This document shows, piece after piece, positions 7,600 through 18,509 of a DNA stretch of 64,000 bases. The position numbers and the translations under genes were made by a program. Below the pieces are notes generated by a model. The model did no database searches and was not told the DNA's origin. It saw nothing but the letters and a program-made list of their open reading frames with translations. The DNA comes from Anaerolineae bacterium (GTDB lineage: Bacteria; Chloroflexota; Anaerolineae; Aggregatilineales; Phototrophicaceae), in NCBI GenBank assembly GCA_025454525.1, contig JALOOG010000005.1, positions 1 to 64,000 on the forward strand, given 5' to 3'. Position 1 is the first letter of the stretch. Each line of letters begins with the position of its first letter.

Positions 7600-10500
7600 T
7601 TATTCGGATTCGTCACCCGATAATTCTTTTTGCACCTGATCAAGGAAGTGTTGAAATTCTTCTTCGCTGATGTCGGTCTTTTGTAAGACACGGATATTCT
7701 TCAGTTGATCTTGTTCTTCTGGGTTAAAGCCCAGATCCCCCGTGACCACCAACACCGGAATCGCGGAAGTCTCCGGATTGGATCGCAATTCATTTAAGAC
7801 CGCGAATCCATCCATTTCCGGCATACGTAAATCTAAGATCACCAGATCCGGCCGACGACGGGCCACTAACGAGATCCCTTCATTGCCATTGTTGGCATAG
7901 AAGATCCGGTAGCGTCCATGTTGATCCAACAATTGGGAGAGCAGGCGAATCGCGTCCGGTTGATCGTCAATGATCAAGATACGTTCGGTGTTGCTCTCTT
8001 TTTCTGCCGCTAAGGCCGCTTTGGTCAAATCATCTGGCGCGAACGGCCGCTGGATAAAGGTATGTGCGCCCAATTGATAGGCGCGTTCGGACTCGCCACT
8101 TAAAGAAACGACGATAATCGGGATATCAAAGGTATCATCACGATCTTTAAGGCGCTTGAGGATGTCCCAACCCATCCCTTTTGCGAAATTCACATCCATC
8201 ACGATCAAGGTGGGACGGAGACCACTGGCCATCGCTTCCGCTTCTAACACAATCGACGCGGTGAGGACTTCAAAACCTTCCCGTTGCAAGGCCCGACGGA
8301 ATTGATCCACCATTTCTGGGCTATCTTCGATCAACAACACTTGACGTTTCAGCGTCATCAAACGCGGGTTGGTCTTGGTGATCTTGGTGGTCAAACGTGG
8401 GATACTGCGCGTTTCATGAGTCGGCTTGGTGCTAGGACGCACTTCCTCGATCGGTGCTACCGTGCTAGGTTCACTCGGTTTCACTTCGGCCGGTTCAGTG
8501 GGAATCGTGATGCTAAAGGTCGATCCAAGGTTCACCACCGACTGCACGCTCATTGAACCGCCTTGCATTTCGATCAACGAACGGGCGATCGGTAAACCTA
8601 AACCTGTACCGCCGGCCGTGCGTGTTAACGACGAATCCACTTGACGGAACGCCTCAAACAACAAGGGGATGTCACTTTCGGCGATCCCGATGCCCGTATC
8701 GATCACATCCACTTGGATATATTGGCGATGCGTCTTGGAGTCCTGAATCGGATAAACGCGGATCGTCACCGAACCTTCGGTGGTGAATTTCGACGCATTT
8801 GAGACCAGATTTAACAACACTTGACGGGTACGGAATTCGTCGCCATATGCACGCGGCAAAGTTTGGGCCATCTCTAACAGTAAGTTGATCCGCTTATCCT
8901 TGATCAACCCCATCCCGATCGATCGCACCCCTTCGATCACCGGCTTGACATCAAAGTAGGCCATCTTCAGATCCATCTTACCCGCGGCGATCTTCGCTTG
9001 ATCCAAAATATCGTTGATCAACGAGAGCAAATGCTGCCCGCTGTTATAGATCGTGGTGAGGTCTTGCTCTTGCATTTCGGTCAACGGGCCGTCAATGCCT
9101 TTGAGCATCACGCGACTAAACCCGATGATCGAATTTAATGGCGTGCGTAACTCATGGCTCATGTTGGCCAAAAAGTCACTCTTGATCCGATCCAATTCTC
9201 GTAACTCTTGGTTGGCGTTTCTCAAACGTTCTAAGAATTGCGCGCTCTGAATGATCGCGGTGATCGAACCGGAGAGCGTGATCAACAATTGCAGATCGTC
9301 CTCGTTATACGCGGCCGGGCGCTCACTTTCTAAGACCATCAACCCGACCAACTCACCCGCCGAGGTCATCGGCACTAAGATCACCGAATGGGTGGATTGT
9401 ACCACCGGAAGATAGTTGGGCGCGGTCGATAGATCATCCAAGATCATCGCCTGTTGTTTGCGTGCCACTTCGCTGATCAACCGATCCGATGTGTTGAGAT
9501 CTACATTTTCGATCTCGCTAAGCGGTTGAGGTTCAGCGCTTTTCATGGTGACGGCGTTGAGCATCACGTACTTATTCTCTTGCAGATCGCGATATTCCCG
9601 TTTGAGGTAGATGATCACCGCGTGCGCGCTGCGGGCCGAATAGAGTGTATCGGCCACGCTTTCGAGGGTTTCCTCTAAGGTATTTGAGGCGGCCGCTAAG
9701 GTGGTGACTTGGAATAAGAAGCTCATGCGATCCGCTTGAGCTTGTGCGTCTTGATAGAGACGGGCGTTTTCGATCGCGATCGCGATCTGGCCGGCGAGTG
9801 TGGTCAACGCTGCCACATCATCCGTAGTAAAGAAGTTGGGTTGATTAGATTGGACATCCAACGCGCCGATCACTTGGTCTTTAATCACCAATGGGAGCGC
9901 CATTTCAGAGCGGGTCAACGGCAAATACGGATTCGGCTTGTGGACAACGGTCGCATCAGCGGTATCAAGCGCGATCGTCGGTTTACCGGTGGCTGTTACC
10001 GTGCCGATCACCGACTCCGATCCTTTAGCCAATTTGTGATTGATCGCCAGCAATTTTTGACCCGCTTCCCCCGTGCTGGCACGCACCACCGCGTATTGAT
10101 CCTCCTGATCCATCAGGAACACTTGGACATGATCATAACCGAACGATGACTTGATCAAATCTACCACTTCCGGCAACAGTTGATTCAGATCTAACAATTT
10201 TCCGGTGTTATTGCTGATCTCGGCCGAAAGTTGCAGTTGACGGGCGCGGCGTTCCGTCTGACGTAACAAGAACGACGCTTCCATCGAAAGCGAGGCTTGT
10301 TCACCGAACGACTGATAGATCCGCAACTCACGCACGCTGTATTGATGCGAATTGCGTGAACTAATCCACAGCGCGCCGATGCTACGATTCGGCACCCGTA
10401 ACGGGATGATCACCACCGATCCGGTACCTAGGCTTTGGATGCCTAAGCGTTCGACATCGGTGATCGTGGGGTCATTTTCGACATCGCCAATCGTCGAGAC

Positions 10501-13500
10501 ATTCGGTGAGGACAAGAAGCGCCAACCGGGGAATTGTTGTCGTGTCAACATGACCCCTTCAAGGTTGATCGTGTTGTCTTGTGTCCAATTGGCCATGATC
10601 TCCACTACCGCGTATTCCGAGTCCCATTCGCGGTCATTTAAGATCGCGATAAACACTTGATCGATGTGCGGTTGGATCAAAAAGTCCACCACTACGTTGA
10701 GAATCTCGGCGGGGGTGGTCGCTTCAAACAGGTTACGCCCGGCTTGATACAAGATCGTGGTCTCCTCTAGCGTGCTTTGGATCTCTTGCACCAAGACGAT
10801 ATTATCCAACACCACGGAGATGCTATCCGAAAGGGTGTTGATATACCGGATCTCCGAGTCGGTGAAGTGATGCGGATCTTGATAGGCAACCATCAACGTT
10901 CCGGCGTTAGCATCTTTCACGCGCAAGCTAATCGCGGCCAATGCGCCGACTTGACCTTGCCCGGCCGCTAAAATATCGCGCTCTAAGGCGTTCGGGAGTT
11001 GTAATTGAGTGAGGTCATCCAAAAATACCCCGCGCCCGATCAAGTTATACCGTGTCAAGGCGGCGCTTAACAGTTGGCTCACCTCGCCGCCTTGGCGGAT
11101 CAAGTCTCGGCGGCTAAACAGATTTTCAACCATAAAGACGGCGTAAAAATCGGGGTTTAGCGTGGTGATCGCGGTTTGAATCACGTTGATCAATTGATCA
11201 AGATCGCGCACGCGGCTAAGCGAAGTGGTGGCGTTATAAAGTGCGTTGGTTTCTTCCAAAGCGAGACGGGTACTCCGGATCAAGTAACGGTTATCGATTG
11301 CAGTAGAGGCAACTTCACCCAACTGGGTTAAAATGCGCTCTTGTTCGGCGCTAAAGTTGGCATCCGCAAGCACCGTAACCAACCATCCCAACGGCAAGTT
11401 ACGGGTGCGTGCGGTCATATTGACGATAAAGATCGCTTCGGCGTTAAATTCGTCTAATAACGTGCGCTGTTCCACTGTCAGACGAGAACTATTACTCCGT
11501 TGTAGGTTCACGGGTTTTTCTGGATTTAAGACCGCCTTGAAGGCCTCACTTAGGATCAGGGGTTGCAACATTTCGCGTTCCACACGGGGTTGTCCGGTGG
11601 TCTCATCCGCTAAGATGATGTAAGCATCGGTGGGTTGGATCATCGCCAATTGTACCAAGAGCGCGTCCAACACTTCGCTTAAGCTGTTCGATTCGGAGAG
11701 TTGACGTTGTGCCTCATAGATCGCCACGGTTTCGCGTAGATTTTCTTGGAGCGTGTTTTCAAGGCTACGTAAGTTGCTGATATTGGAGAAAGTCGCCACG
11801 ATCGCGCTGATATGGCCTTGTGCGTCCACAATCGGAGCGGCGTTCACCAACAAATCGACCTGATAGTCCTCTCCCACCACGGCCACATCGTCTTGAAACG
11901 CCGAAAACCCTTGCTGTTGCGCCACCAACACGGGCAACTCATCATTGGGATAATTCAGATGTGTACCGGTACGGTAAAGGTGATAATTTTCTGCCGTGAA
12001 AGGTAAGGCTTGCGTCAACGCATTACCCAAGTAGTTTTTCGCCTGACCATTGGACAAGGTGGGACGCAAGGTGCGCGGATCTAATACCACGACCCCTGCG
12101 GGCAACGTTTCCAACACCGATTGTAGGGTCTGTTGCTCACTTTGGGCGCGTTGGAACAAGCGCAAGTTCTCTAACGCGATCGAAATTTGCGAGGCTAAGG
12201 TGTTCACCAAGCGTTCATCCGCCTCGTTGAGATCATCTCCATGCAGATCGCGCCCCATGGATAACGCGCCCAAAGTGGTATTCAGCACTTGGATCGGCGT
12301 AGAAATTGTCTTGCCGAAGATCTCGCGCAACATATCACGTTCACCGAATGGCAAATTGTACTCATCCAAGAATTTATCGGCATTGTTAAAGATCACCGTG
12401 CGTTGTGTGCGAAAGGCGATGACCGTGGGATTTTTGTCATAGATGTTAAACGAGATTCCCATGGTGCCGGGGGGGATTCCCGGAGCATTCGCCGATTTTA
12501 CGTCTAACATCTTGGTTTGTTCGTTATAGAGTGTCACCATCCAACGGGTGTACTCACCTGCTTCGGCCACTTGCATCAACACTTGATCAAGGTTTTGATC
12601 AAAGTCGATCCCAACTTGATTCGCCAATTGAGCCGCTTGTGCTAACGCAAAAGAGCGTTGCGCCTCCACTTGGGCGCGTTGCGCTTCGTTTTGGGCATCC
12701 TCAAACAGTTGACGGTTTTCGACCGCTAACGTCACCTGATCCACCACTGCTTCAGCAAAGCGGATATACTGTTCATCAAAGTTACGGGGGCGATTGGTCT
12801 GCACGATCAACGCACCGAACCATTGTAAGCGCGATTGCACCGGAATGATCAGCGCGGAACGGGCGTGATTTTCGACTAACAGACGGGTGATCGCGTTGTC
12901 TGGGGTTTCGAGATTGTTAAAGTGCAATGTCCCGTTCGCTTCGGTTAACAGCGCGCCCAAGGGGAAGGTTTCACGCGGAAACACCGCATCCACTTCGATC
13001 GCCCAAGCATTTTGAGCATCGTTTGACCACATATAGACACAGTGCAATTCCGGCGCATCCGATCGGTAATCCGGGCGGGCCAACAATAACGCCACACTGA
13101 TCAAGTGATCAAACAGGTTCATCTGTAAGAAGGGCCGCACCAAATGTTCAGTAGCGGCCTCATAGACCGCCCGTGAGTCTTGGGCGCTAGAGATCGCACG
13201 GCTGGCAATATACAGACGACGGGTTTCATCAAGCGCGTTTTCGGTTCGTTGCAACAATCGGCGATTTTCAAGCTGGGTACTCATCTGTCCGGTAAGCGCT
13301 TGATACACCTCAAAATCTTCAGGGAGCAGATCATCCATAGACGTGGACATCACCGAGAAGATCGCGATCGGTTGGTTCGCGCTGAACAACGGGAACATCG
13401 CCATGTAACGATAACCTTGTGCGCGCATCCAAATCAATGGAGCCGGCACTTTTGTTAAACTAGGGGTATCATCGCGCCAGATCACCGCTTGACGTGAACG

Positions 13501-16278
13501 CATCGGTGAATCCGCAGCGATCTGGATCGGGTTGACGATGTTTTTCTCTTCAACGATCTTTCCGTGCGCTTCGGCCACGATCCGCTCTTGTGTCGGCCAG
13601 CCCAATTCGTCTAATTCACCTTCTAACAGCGCCAACCGAAAATCTAACGTTGGATTGGCGTTGGTTGCGACCACCGAGTACACCAGATCCTTAAAGCTTT
13701 GCATCGTGTTGATGATCCGACTCGCCGCATACAAATTCTCGCTACGAGTACGGGCATCTTCGGTTTCTTCCAACAAACGACGGTTATCCACCGCAACCCC
13801 TGCTTGATCGATCAAAGCGGTGAAGATCCGGCCTTCCCGTTCCGAAAATTCACGCGGTTCACCGTATTCGATCATCATCAAGCCCGGCCATTCCCCGCGC
13901 ACGTTTAACGGGATGATCACTAAGGAACGTGCGCCCATACGCCGGAAGACCAGTGGCAGCCCCGGGCCCGTGCCTAAACGATTGTCTTTGAGGGTATCGG
14001 TGATCAAAACCACTTGATTACTCGTGAGACGTTTTAACAACGGGTGATCTTTGATCGTCAAGTGCAGGCCGGTGAGATCGGCGTTATTTTCATCGCGTTC
14101 ACCGATCGACAGATCGCTCACGATTCGCATGATCTCCGGCGTTTCAAAGTAATCATCAAATAACCAGATCTGCCCACCTTCTGCATCGGGGGCAACCGTG
14201 ACGATCACCGCTTGTAAGATGTCTTTGAGCGCATTCGCTTCATTCAGATAGCGTTGTAATTGGTATAAGACCGACGTTTCCGCTAAGGAGATCTGGGTTT
14301 CTTGGAACAAGCGGGCGTTTTCGATCGCCATCGCCACCCGATCTGCGACCGCCCGTAACACCACTTGATCGCCTTCCGTGAAGAATTGCCCTTCATTTGA
14401 GGCGGCGCTCAACATCCCGATCACCTCACCACGCACGCTAATGGGTAAGGCAAGCCCCCCGCTGCCTTTATCGGCGGCGGGATCCCCTTCGGACATCTCA
14501 TCTACGCTGACCAAGTTATAACGATAGGCCTTCGCCCGCAGTTGGGTTTCTTCGGTTTGTTCCCATGCTTGACGGGTGTATTGACGGTTAAGCGCCTCAA
14601 TTTGCCGAATACGCTTGCTAGATTGGGTCATCAATTCAGAGGTATTGACTGCAATCGCGATCTGATCGGCCAACAAGAGATAAGTTGGCAGATCGCTTTC
14701 AGAAAAGGCGTTCGGAACACGGCTTTGGATGTCTAAGATGCCGATCGTCTGATTGTTGACGATTAACGGCAACCCCATTTCGGCACGGGTTTCAGATAAC
14801 AGGGCATTGTAGCTATGGATCACGTTGGGATCGCGTGTATCGTTCACAATCAACGGTTTTCCCGTGGCGATCACTTGCCCGATCACCGAATTAGAGCCAA
14901 TCAAGATCTTATGTTTCTGCTCAAGGAGTTTTTTACCCGCCTCACCCCGACTAGCGACCAAGACGGCATGAATATTCACATCGTCATTCAAGAACACTTG
15001 GGCATGATAAAAACCTAATTCGCGGCAGATCATCTCGATAGCGCGTTGCAACAGTTGTTGTAAATCAAACAGATTAGAAGTTTCGCGTCCAATCCGGGCG
15101 GCGATCTCAATATCACGCAAGCGTCGTGTGCGTTCTTCATTCACCTGTTCATTGAGTTGTCTGATCCGCTCCGAAGCTTGATTCATGGAGGTAATGATGC
15201 TCTCTAGGTCATCTTGTCCCACCAACGTTTGACGGGTTTGATCATTAGCCAATTGACGGGCCAACGTTTGCGCGGTCTCTAGGGGTTGTAGGCTTTCGTT
15301 GAGTCGTGTCTGTACGATCCCTTGCAACAGCATGAACCCACCGACCGCGCCCAAGATCACCAGCAGACTTAGGGCGTGTTGAACTTGGGTAGCCAACAAG
15401 ACATTATCAACCAAGATCAAGCGCCAGGGAGACGGCGATAACACCGATGGGCGCAAGGTTTGCCCAGAGATCGTCAGGGTGTTATACCCTTGATTTTCCC
15501 ATTCAGATCCCGCTGCCTCTAAAAATGACGCGAGGTGATCGAGATCAGGTGTTAACACTGAGCTTAAAATCACTTCATTGTCTTCGGTGATCACGTACAT
15601 CTCACGGCCCGGTACAAAGGTGAGCAGGTCTTGATTGAGTCGATTGATGCTGTCATTCAAGGGGGCGATCGCGATCTCAAATTGTAAGATACCGCTCAAA
15701 TCGCCGTTGTTTTGGAATAGCGGTTGATACAGGTAGATCACCGTCTCTAAGAAGCGATTTGGCAAAGGACGGCTAATCGTAGCCGGATAATTGCGATTTG
15801 GGTTAGTGGCGAGCAGAAAAGCCTCATCATTGGCTTGTTCTAAAGGACGGGTCTCTAGGCCTAGCGTCACCTCGTTATTTTGGTTGACCGCCTCCACCAT
15901 GATCCGCCCTTCAAGGTTGATGAAGCGCACCGCTAACAATGATTGCGGCTGATTGCGGACTTGTTCGGTAAAACGGCGGGCGATCTCGGCGGAACTAATC
16001 CCTTGTGCGCGGTTGGCGATCGCCGTCGCATAAGCGTTCACCTCAAAATCACGCGCTAATTCCACCAACGTATAGATATTCTGCTCAAATTGCGATTGAA
16101 CCGTGGCGTTAAGCGTCTCAAACGTGGCGGCCCGGTTACGGTAAAATTGATCAAACCCGCTGTATTGCAAGATAAAAATTGTGAGCAACGTCACCAAGAT
16201 CAAGCTGATCACGATCACGGGGTTGATCCGCTTCATAATTTGTTGACGGAGTTTGGGAGTCTGGATCGAGTATCTCAT
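7600..16278 (-). CDS. giant multi-GAF hybrid sensor histidine kinase with two receiver domains
   Basis: A 2892-aa membrane kinase. TM helices at about 19-38 and 302-322 flank a 260-residue extracytoplasmic region of Cache-like length, followed by a HAMP-like linker. A chain of about eleven GAF-type modules follows, each ending in a signature such as AIENARLFQE, AVDNRRLLEE, ALENLRLFQR or AIENARLYQD, with one PAS-like insert (LPAGVVVLDP) near the middle. The HisKA box is SHELRTPLNS with phospho-acceptor H2375; the ATPase has NLVSNASKF, DTGIGI and GGTGLGL. Two receivers follow, with D2695 (VMDVNF) and D2816 (ILDLRMPEMDG). It is the only histidine kinase in the window and is 14 bp downstream of a run of kinase-less GAF proteins. 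An ATG at residue 15 (16236) is an alternative start. The number of GAFs suggests a signal integrator or a very long scaffold; ligands cannot be predicted. Confidence 0.93.
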   Translation of the reverse strand: MRYSIQTPKLRQQIMKRINPVIVISLILVTLLTIFILQYSGFDQFYRNRAATFETLNATVQSQFEQNIYTLVELARDFEVNAYATAIANRAQGISSAEIARRFTEQVRNQPQSLLAVRFINLEGRIMVEAVNQNNEVTLGLETRPLEQANDEAFLLATNPNRNYPATISRPLPNRFLETVIYLYQPLFQNNGDLSGILQFEIAIAPLNDSINRLNQDLLTFVPGREMYVITEDNEVILSSVLTPDLDHLASFLEAAGSEWENQGYNTLTISGQTLRPSVLSPSPWRLILVDNVLLATQVQHALSLLVILGAVGGFMLLQGIVQTRLNESLQPLETAQTLARQLANDQTRQTLVGQDDLESIITSMNQASERIRQLNEQVNEERTRRLRDIEIAARIGRETSNLFDLQQLLQRAIEMICRELGFYHAQVFLNDDVNIHAVLVASRGEAGKKLLEQKHKILIGSNSVIGQVIATGKPLIVNDTRDPNVIHSYNALLSETRAEMGLPLIVNNQTIGILDIQSRVPNAFSESDLPTYLLLADQIAIAVNTSELMTQSSKRIRQIEALNRQYTRQAWEQTEETQLRAKAYRYNLVSVDEMSEGDPAADKGSGGLALPISVRGEVIGMLSAASNEGQFFTEGDQVVLRAVADRVAMAIENARLFQETQISLAETSVLYQLQRYLNEANALKDILQAVIVTVAPDAEGGQIWLFDDYFETPEIMRIVSDLSIGERDENNADLTGLHLTIKDHPLLKRLTSNQVVLITDTLKDNRLGTGPGLPLVFRRMGARSLVIIPLNVRGEWPGLMMIEYGEPREFSEREGRIFTALIDQAGVAVDNRRLLEETEDARTRSENLYAASRIINTMQSFKDLVYSVVATNANPTLDFRLALLEGELDELGWPTQERIVAEAHGKIVEEKNIVNPIQIAADSPMRSRQAVIWRDDTPSLTKVPAPLIWMRAQGYRYMAMFPLFSANQPIAIFSVMSTSMDDLLPEDFEVYQALTGQMSTQLENRRLLQRTENALDETRRLYIASRAISSAQDSRAVYEAATEHLVRPFLQMNLFDHLISVALLLARPDYRSDAPELHCVYMWSNDAQNAWAIEVDAVFPRETFPLGALLTEANGTLHFNNLETPDNAITRLLVENHARSALIIPVQSRLQWFGALIVQTNRPRNFDEQYIRFAEAVVDQVTLAVENRQLFEDAQNEAQRAQVEAQRSFALAQAAQLANQVGIDFDQNLDQVLMQVAEAGEYTRWMVTLYNEQTKMLDVKSANAPGIPPGTMGISFNIYDKNPTVIAFRTQRTVIFNNADKFLDEYNLPFGERDMLREIFGKTISTPIQVLNTTLGALSMGRDLHGDDLNEADERLVNTLASQISIALENLRLFQRAQSEQQTLQSVLETLPAGVVVLDPRTLRPTLSNGQAKNYLGNALTQALPFTAENYHLYRTGTHLNYPNDELPVLVAQQQGFSAFQDDVAVVGEDYQVDLLVNAAPIVDAQGHISAIVATFSNISNLRSLENTLQENLRETVAIYEAQRQLSESNSLSEVLDALLVQLAMIQPTDAYIILADETTGQPRVEREMLQPLILSEAFKAVLNPEKPVNLQRSNSSRLTVEQRTLLDEFNAEAIFIVNMTARTRNLPLGWLVTVLADANFSAEQERILTQLGEVASTAIDNRYLIRSTRLALEETNALYNATTSLSRVRDLDQLINVIQTAITTLNPDFYAVFMVENLFSRRDLIRQGGEVSQLLSAALTRYNLIGRGVFLDDLTQLQLPNALERDILAAGQGQVGALAAISLRVKDANAGTLMVAYQDPHHFTDSEIRYINTLSDSISVVLDNIVLVQEIQSTLEETTILYQAGRNLFEATTPAEILNVVVDFLIQPHIDQVFIAILNDREWDSEYAVVEIMANWTQDNTINLEGVMLTRQQFPGWRFLSSPNVSTIGDVENDPTITDVERLGIQSLGTGSVVIIPLRVPNRSIGALWISSRNSHQYSVRELRIYQSFGEQASLSMEASFLLRQTERRARQLQLSAEISNNTGKLLDLNQLLPEVVDLIKSSFGYDHVQVFLMDQEDQYAVVRASTGEAGQKLLAINHKLAKGSESVIGTVTATGKPTIALDTADATVVHKPNPYLPLTRSEMALPLVIKDQVIGALDVQSNQPNFFTTDDVAALTTLAGQIAIAIENARLYQDAQAQADRMSFLFQVTTLAAASNTLEETLESVADTLYSARSAHAVIIYLKREYRDLQENKYVMLNAVTMKSAEPQPLSEIENVDLNTSDRLISEVARKQQAMILDDLSTAPNYLPVVQSTHSVILVPMTSAGELVGLMVLESERPAAYNEDDLQLLITLSGSITAIIQSAQFLERLRNANQELRELDRIKSDFLANMSHELRTPLNSIIGFSRVMLKGIDGPLTEMQEQDLTTIYNSGQHLLSLINDILDQAKIAAGKMDLKMAYFDVKPVIEGVRSIGMGLIKDKRINLLLEMAQTLPRAYGDEFRTRQVLLNLVSNASKFTTEGSVTIRVYPIQDSKTHRQYIQVDVIDTGIGIAESDIPLLFEAFRQVDSSLTRTAGGTGLGLPIARSLIEMQGGSMSVQSVVNLGSTFSITIPTEPAEVKPSEPSTVAPIEEVRPSTKPTHETRSIPRLTTKITKTNPRLMTLKRQVLLIEDSPEMVDQFRRALQREGFEVLTASIVLEAEAMASGLRPTLIVMDVNFAKGMGWDILKRLKDRDDTFDIPIIVVSLSGESERAYQLGAHTFIQRPFAPDDLTKAALAAEKESNTERILIIDDQPDAIRLLSQLLDQHGRYRIFYANNGNEGISLVARRRPDLVILDLRMPEMDGFAVLNELRSNPETSAIPVLVVTGDLGFNPEEQDQLKNIRVLQKTDISEEEFQHFLDQVQKELSGDESE

Positions 16279-16292
16279 CGCGGCACTTCTTC

Positions 16293-18509
16293 TTATTCTA
16301 AATCATCACTATAGTGGCCGTTAGTTTTGCTGGTGTTATGGGTTAGGTTAAGCCGGATGTTCACTTCTGGCAAACGCAAGGCCTGCCCCACTTCACGCAC
16401 AGCGGTTTGTAAGATGTCGTCAATATCGGTTTGTCCGGTCAATTGTGAAGCGATGTAGTTCACGATCCGCTCCCGTTCGGTGGAGCGTTGGCTTTGTTGG
16501 AACAAGCGTGCATTGTCTAAGCTGATCGCGAGACGGCTCACCAATTCTTCGGCCAATTGCACCTTCTCGTAAGTGTAATCGGTTGAGCGGATCTCCCATT
16601 CCACCGCACCGAGTGTCTGGCCACGTAATTGGATCGGCACTGCAAACGGGATCGTATTTTGTGGGGTGATCTTGCCGATCTGGGTTTTGCCTTCCCAAAT
16701 CGCTCGGTCATAAAGTTCTGTGCGTGTTTGATCTATCGGGAGGCCCGCGTTGGCAGTCAGTTGTTTAGCGCGATTGGCATACAGGTATTCTTGCCATGCG
16801 GCAAAGGTCTTTTCGCGGCCGGTAGCGGTGATCTCCTCCAAGCGGCGGATCGACTCTTCATACAATCGGGCGTTATCCAAGCTAATCGCGATCTGATCGG
16901 CCATCACCTGTAACAATTTGACTTGATCATCGCTAAAGCTGTTGTCTTGTTTGCTCTGTACGTCTAACGCGCCGATGATACGCTCTCCAACCCGCAAAGG
17001 GATCGCCAATTCGGAGCGCGTTTCCATCAAAAACTCGTTACGTTTATGCACTTCACTGCTGGTAATATCGCGCACGAGGGTAAGACGACCGTCTCCGGTC
17101 ACTTGACCGATCACACTGGTACTCCCGATGGCGAGTCGATGTCCCCGCGCTAATAATTGTCGCCCGGCCTCTCCGGTGCTGGCACGCAACACCGCGTAGA
17201 TCCCCTCGCTATCGTTTAAAAAGATCTGCGCGTGATAGATATTCGGGAATTGTTGCACGATCAAATTGACCACATTATCCATCAATTTTTGGAGATCGCG
17301 TTCGGTGGACGCGGCGCGGCTGACTTCTTGGGTCGCTTGCACATCTCGCACGCGGGCAGCGACATTTTCTTGTAAACCGGCGATCGTCTCACGGATCTGT
17401 TCACGCACGCTCACTAAGGTTTGTGCCAATAACCCGATCTCATCTGTGCGAGAGCGGGATGCAAGCGGAGTCTCAAAATTTCCCCGGGCCACTTCTTGTA
17501 AGGCTAACCGCATCTCATTCAGCGGATTAGCGAGTAATGTCCCCAAAAAGGCCGCAAAAATCACCACCAACCCCACCAAAATCAAACTGATTAACAGACC
17601 GCCCTCGCTGATAAATTCTTGGAAAGGCGGTGAAAAGGTGATCTCTTCTAGAGTTTCGGTGATCAAGATCAAACGGGTATTCGGGATCGTAGCGTAATGG
17701 GTGGTAAATTGATCGTCAGCGATGGCAGCGGTCGTAACGCGGGTTTGTCCGGTCAACCCTTGTTGAATAAACGGATGACGGCGCGATTCTTCCGCAAGAT
17801 CCATAAATTCTTCTGGGGCGATGATCAAATTATCCGCTGTCGTCAAATAACTATATACAGGGGCAAAGGTAGACAAGCTGATCAAGTTATTGATCAAAAT
17901 TTGATCATTGTTGAGTGTCGCGATGATATAACCCGCTAAACGCCGATCCCCGTAGTAAACCACCTGCACAATATCGATAATGATCTGATCGTTTTCAGTG
18001 TAGATCACGATCCGCTGTGATTCATTTAACAAGCGTGCGCTTTGCCCGGCCAAATAGGACGGCGAATCAGAGAAATCGCGTCCGTCTAAGCGATTGGTGG
18101 ATCGGGTGGTGATCGTATTGCCCATTACGACCCCATCGGCATTTAAGAAGCGCACATCGCGGTAAAAATTCGGTTCAACCAACCGATCAAAAAACAGGCT
18201 GATGATCTCTTGACGGGTGGAGCGATCGTTGCGACCTTCAAACAGGTTGATCAAGGTGCGCCGATAGCGCAAGTTTTCAGTAAGCGAATTGAGTAATTCG
18301 GTACTTTGGCGTAATGAGAAGGTGAGCCGCGCCAAGCGTTCTTCGCCCACCTGTTGCACATAACGTTCGGTGATGTTTTGATCACGAGTTTCCGCACTCC
18401 GTTGCAAGGTGATCAACACCAGCAACACCGGAATCAAGGTCAAAAGCGCCAAAAAGAATAACAATTTGCTCTGAATTGACCAGTGATTGATATTTAGTAA
18501 GGTTCTCAT
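16293..18509 (-). CDS. membrane Cache/HAMP-GAF protein without kinase domain
   Basis: A 738-aa protein: TM1 at about 17-38, an extracytoplasmic sensor of about 260 residues with Cache-like features (VRFLNADGVVMG, LAGYIIATL), TM2 at about 303-325, HAMP at 326-378 (NPLNEMRLALQEVARGNF, DEIGLLAQTL), a full GAF at about 405-545 (STGEAGRQLLARGHRLAIG, ALDVQSK, ISLDNARLYEE), and a W-containing linker (FAAWQEYLYANR). A shorter GAF-like module ends in AISLDNARLFQQ, and a C-terminal tail ends in EVNIRLN. No HisKA, ATPase, GGDEF or methyl-accepting region is present, so it can only signal through partners. It overlaps the upstream gene by 4 bp (ATGA) and precedes the hybrid kinase by 14 bp, implying co-translation and a shared complex. 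Confidence 0.88.
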   Translation of the reverse strand: MRTLLNINHWSIQSKLLFFLALLTLIPVLLVLITLQRSAETRDQNITERYVQQVGEERLARLTFSLRQSTELLNSLTENLRYRRTLINLFEGRNDRSTRQEIISLFFDRLVEPNFYRDVRFLNADGVVMGNTITTRSTNRLDGRDFSDSPSYLAGQSARLLNESQRIVIYTENDQIIIDIVQVVYYGDRRLAGYIIATLNNDQILINNLISLSTFAPVYSYLTTADNLIIAPEEFMDLAEESRRHPFIQQGLTGQTRVTTAAIADDQFTTHYATIPNTRLILITETLEEITFSPPFQEFISEGGLLISLILVGLVVIFAAFLGTLLANPLNEMRLALQEVARGNFETPLASRSRTDEIGLLAQTLVSVREQIRETIAGLQENVAARVRDVQATQEVSRAASTERDLQKLMDNVVNLIVQQFPNIYHAQIFLNDSEGIYAVLRASTGEAGRQLLARGHRLAIGSTSVIGQVTGDGRLTLVRDITSSEVHKRNEFLMETRSELAIPLRVGERIIGALDVQSKQDNSFSDDQVKLLQVMADQIAISLDNARLYEESIRRLEEITATGREKTFAAWQEYLYANRAKQLTANAGLPIDQTRTELYDRAIWEGKTQIGKITPQNTIPFAVPIQLRGQTLGAVEWEIRSTDYTYEKVQLAEELVSRLAISLDNARLFQQSQRSTERERIVNYIASQLTGQTDIDDILQTAVREVGQALRLPEVNIRLNLTHNTSKTNGHYSDDLE

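Noticed and set aside
8284-16314. Many plus-strand open frames of 60-140 codons across the GAF operon
   Set aside because: They mirror conserved GAF, kinase and receiver coding on the minus strand, lack SDs and domains, and arise from codon structure of the real genes.
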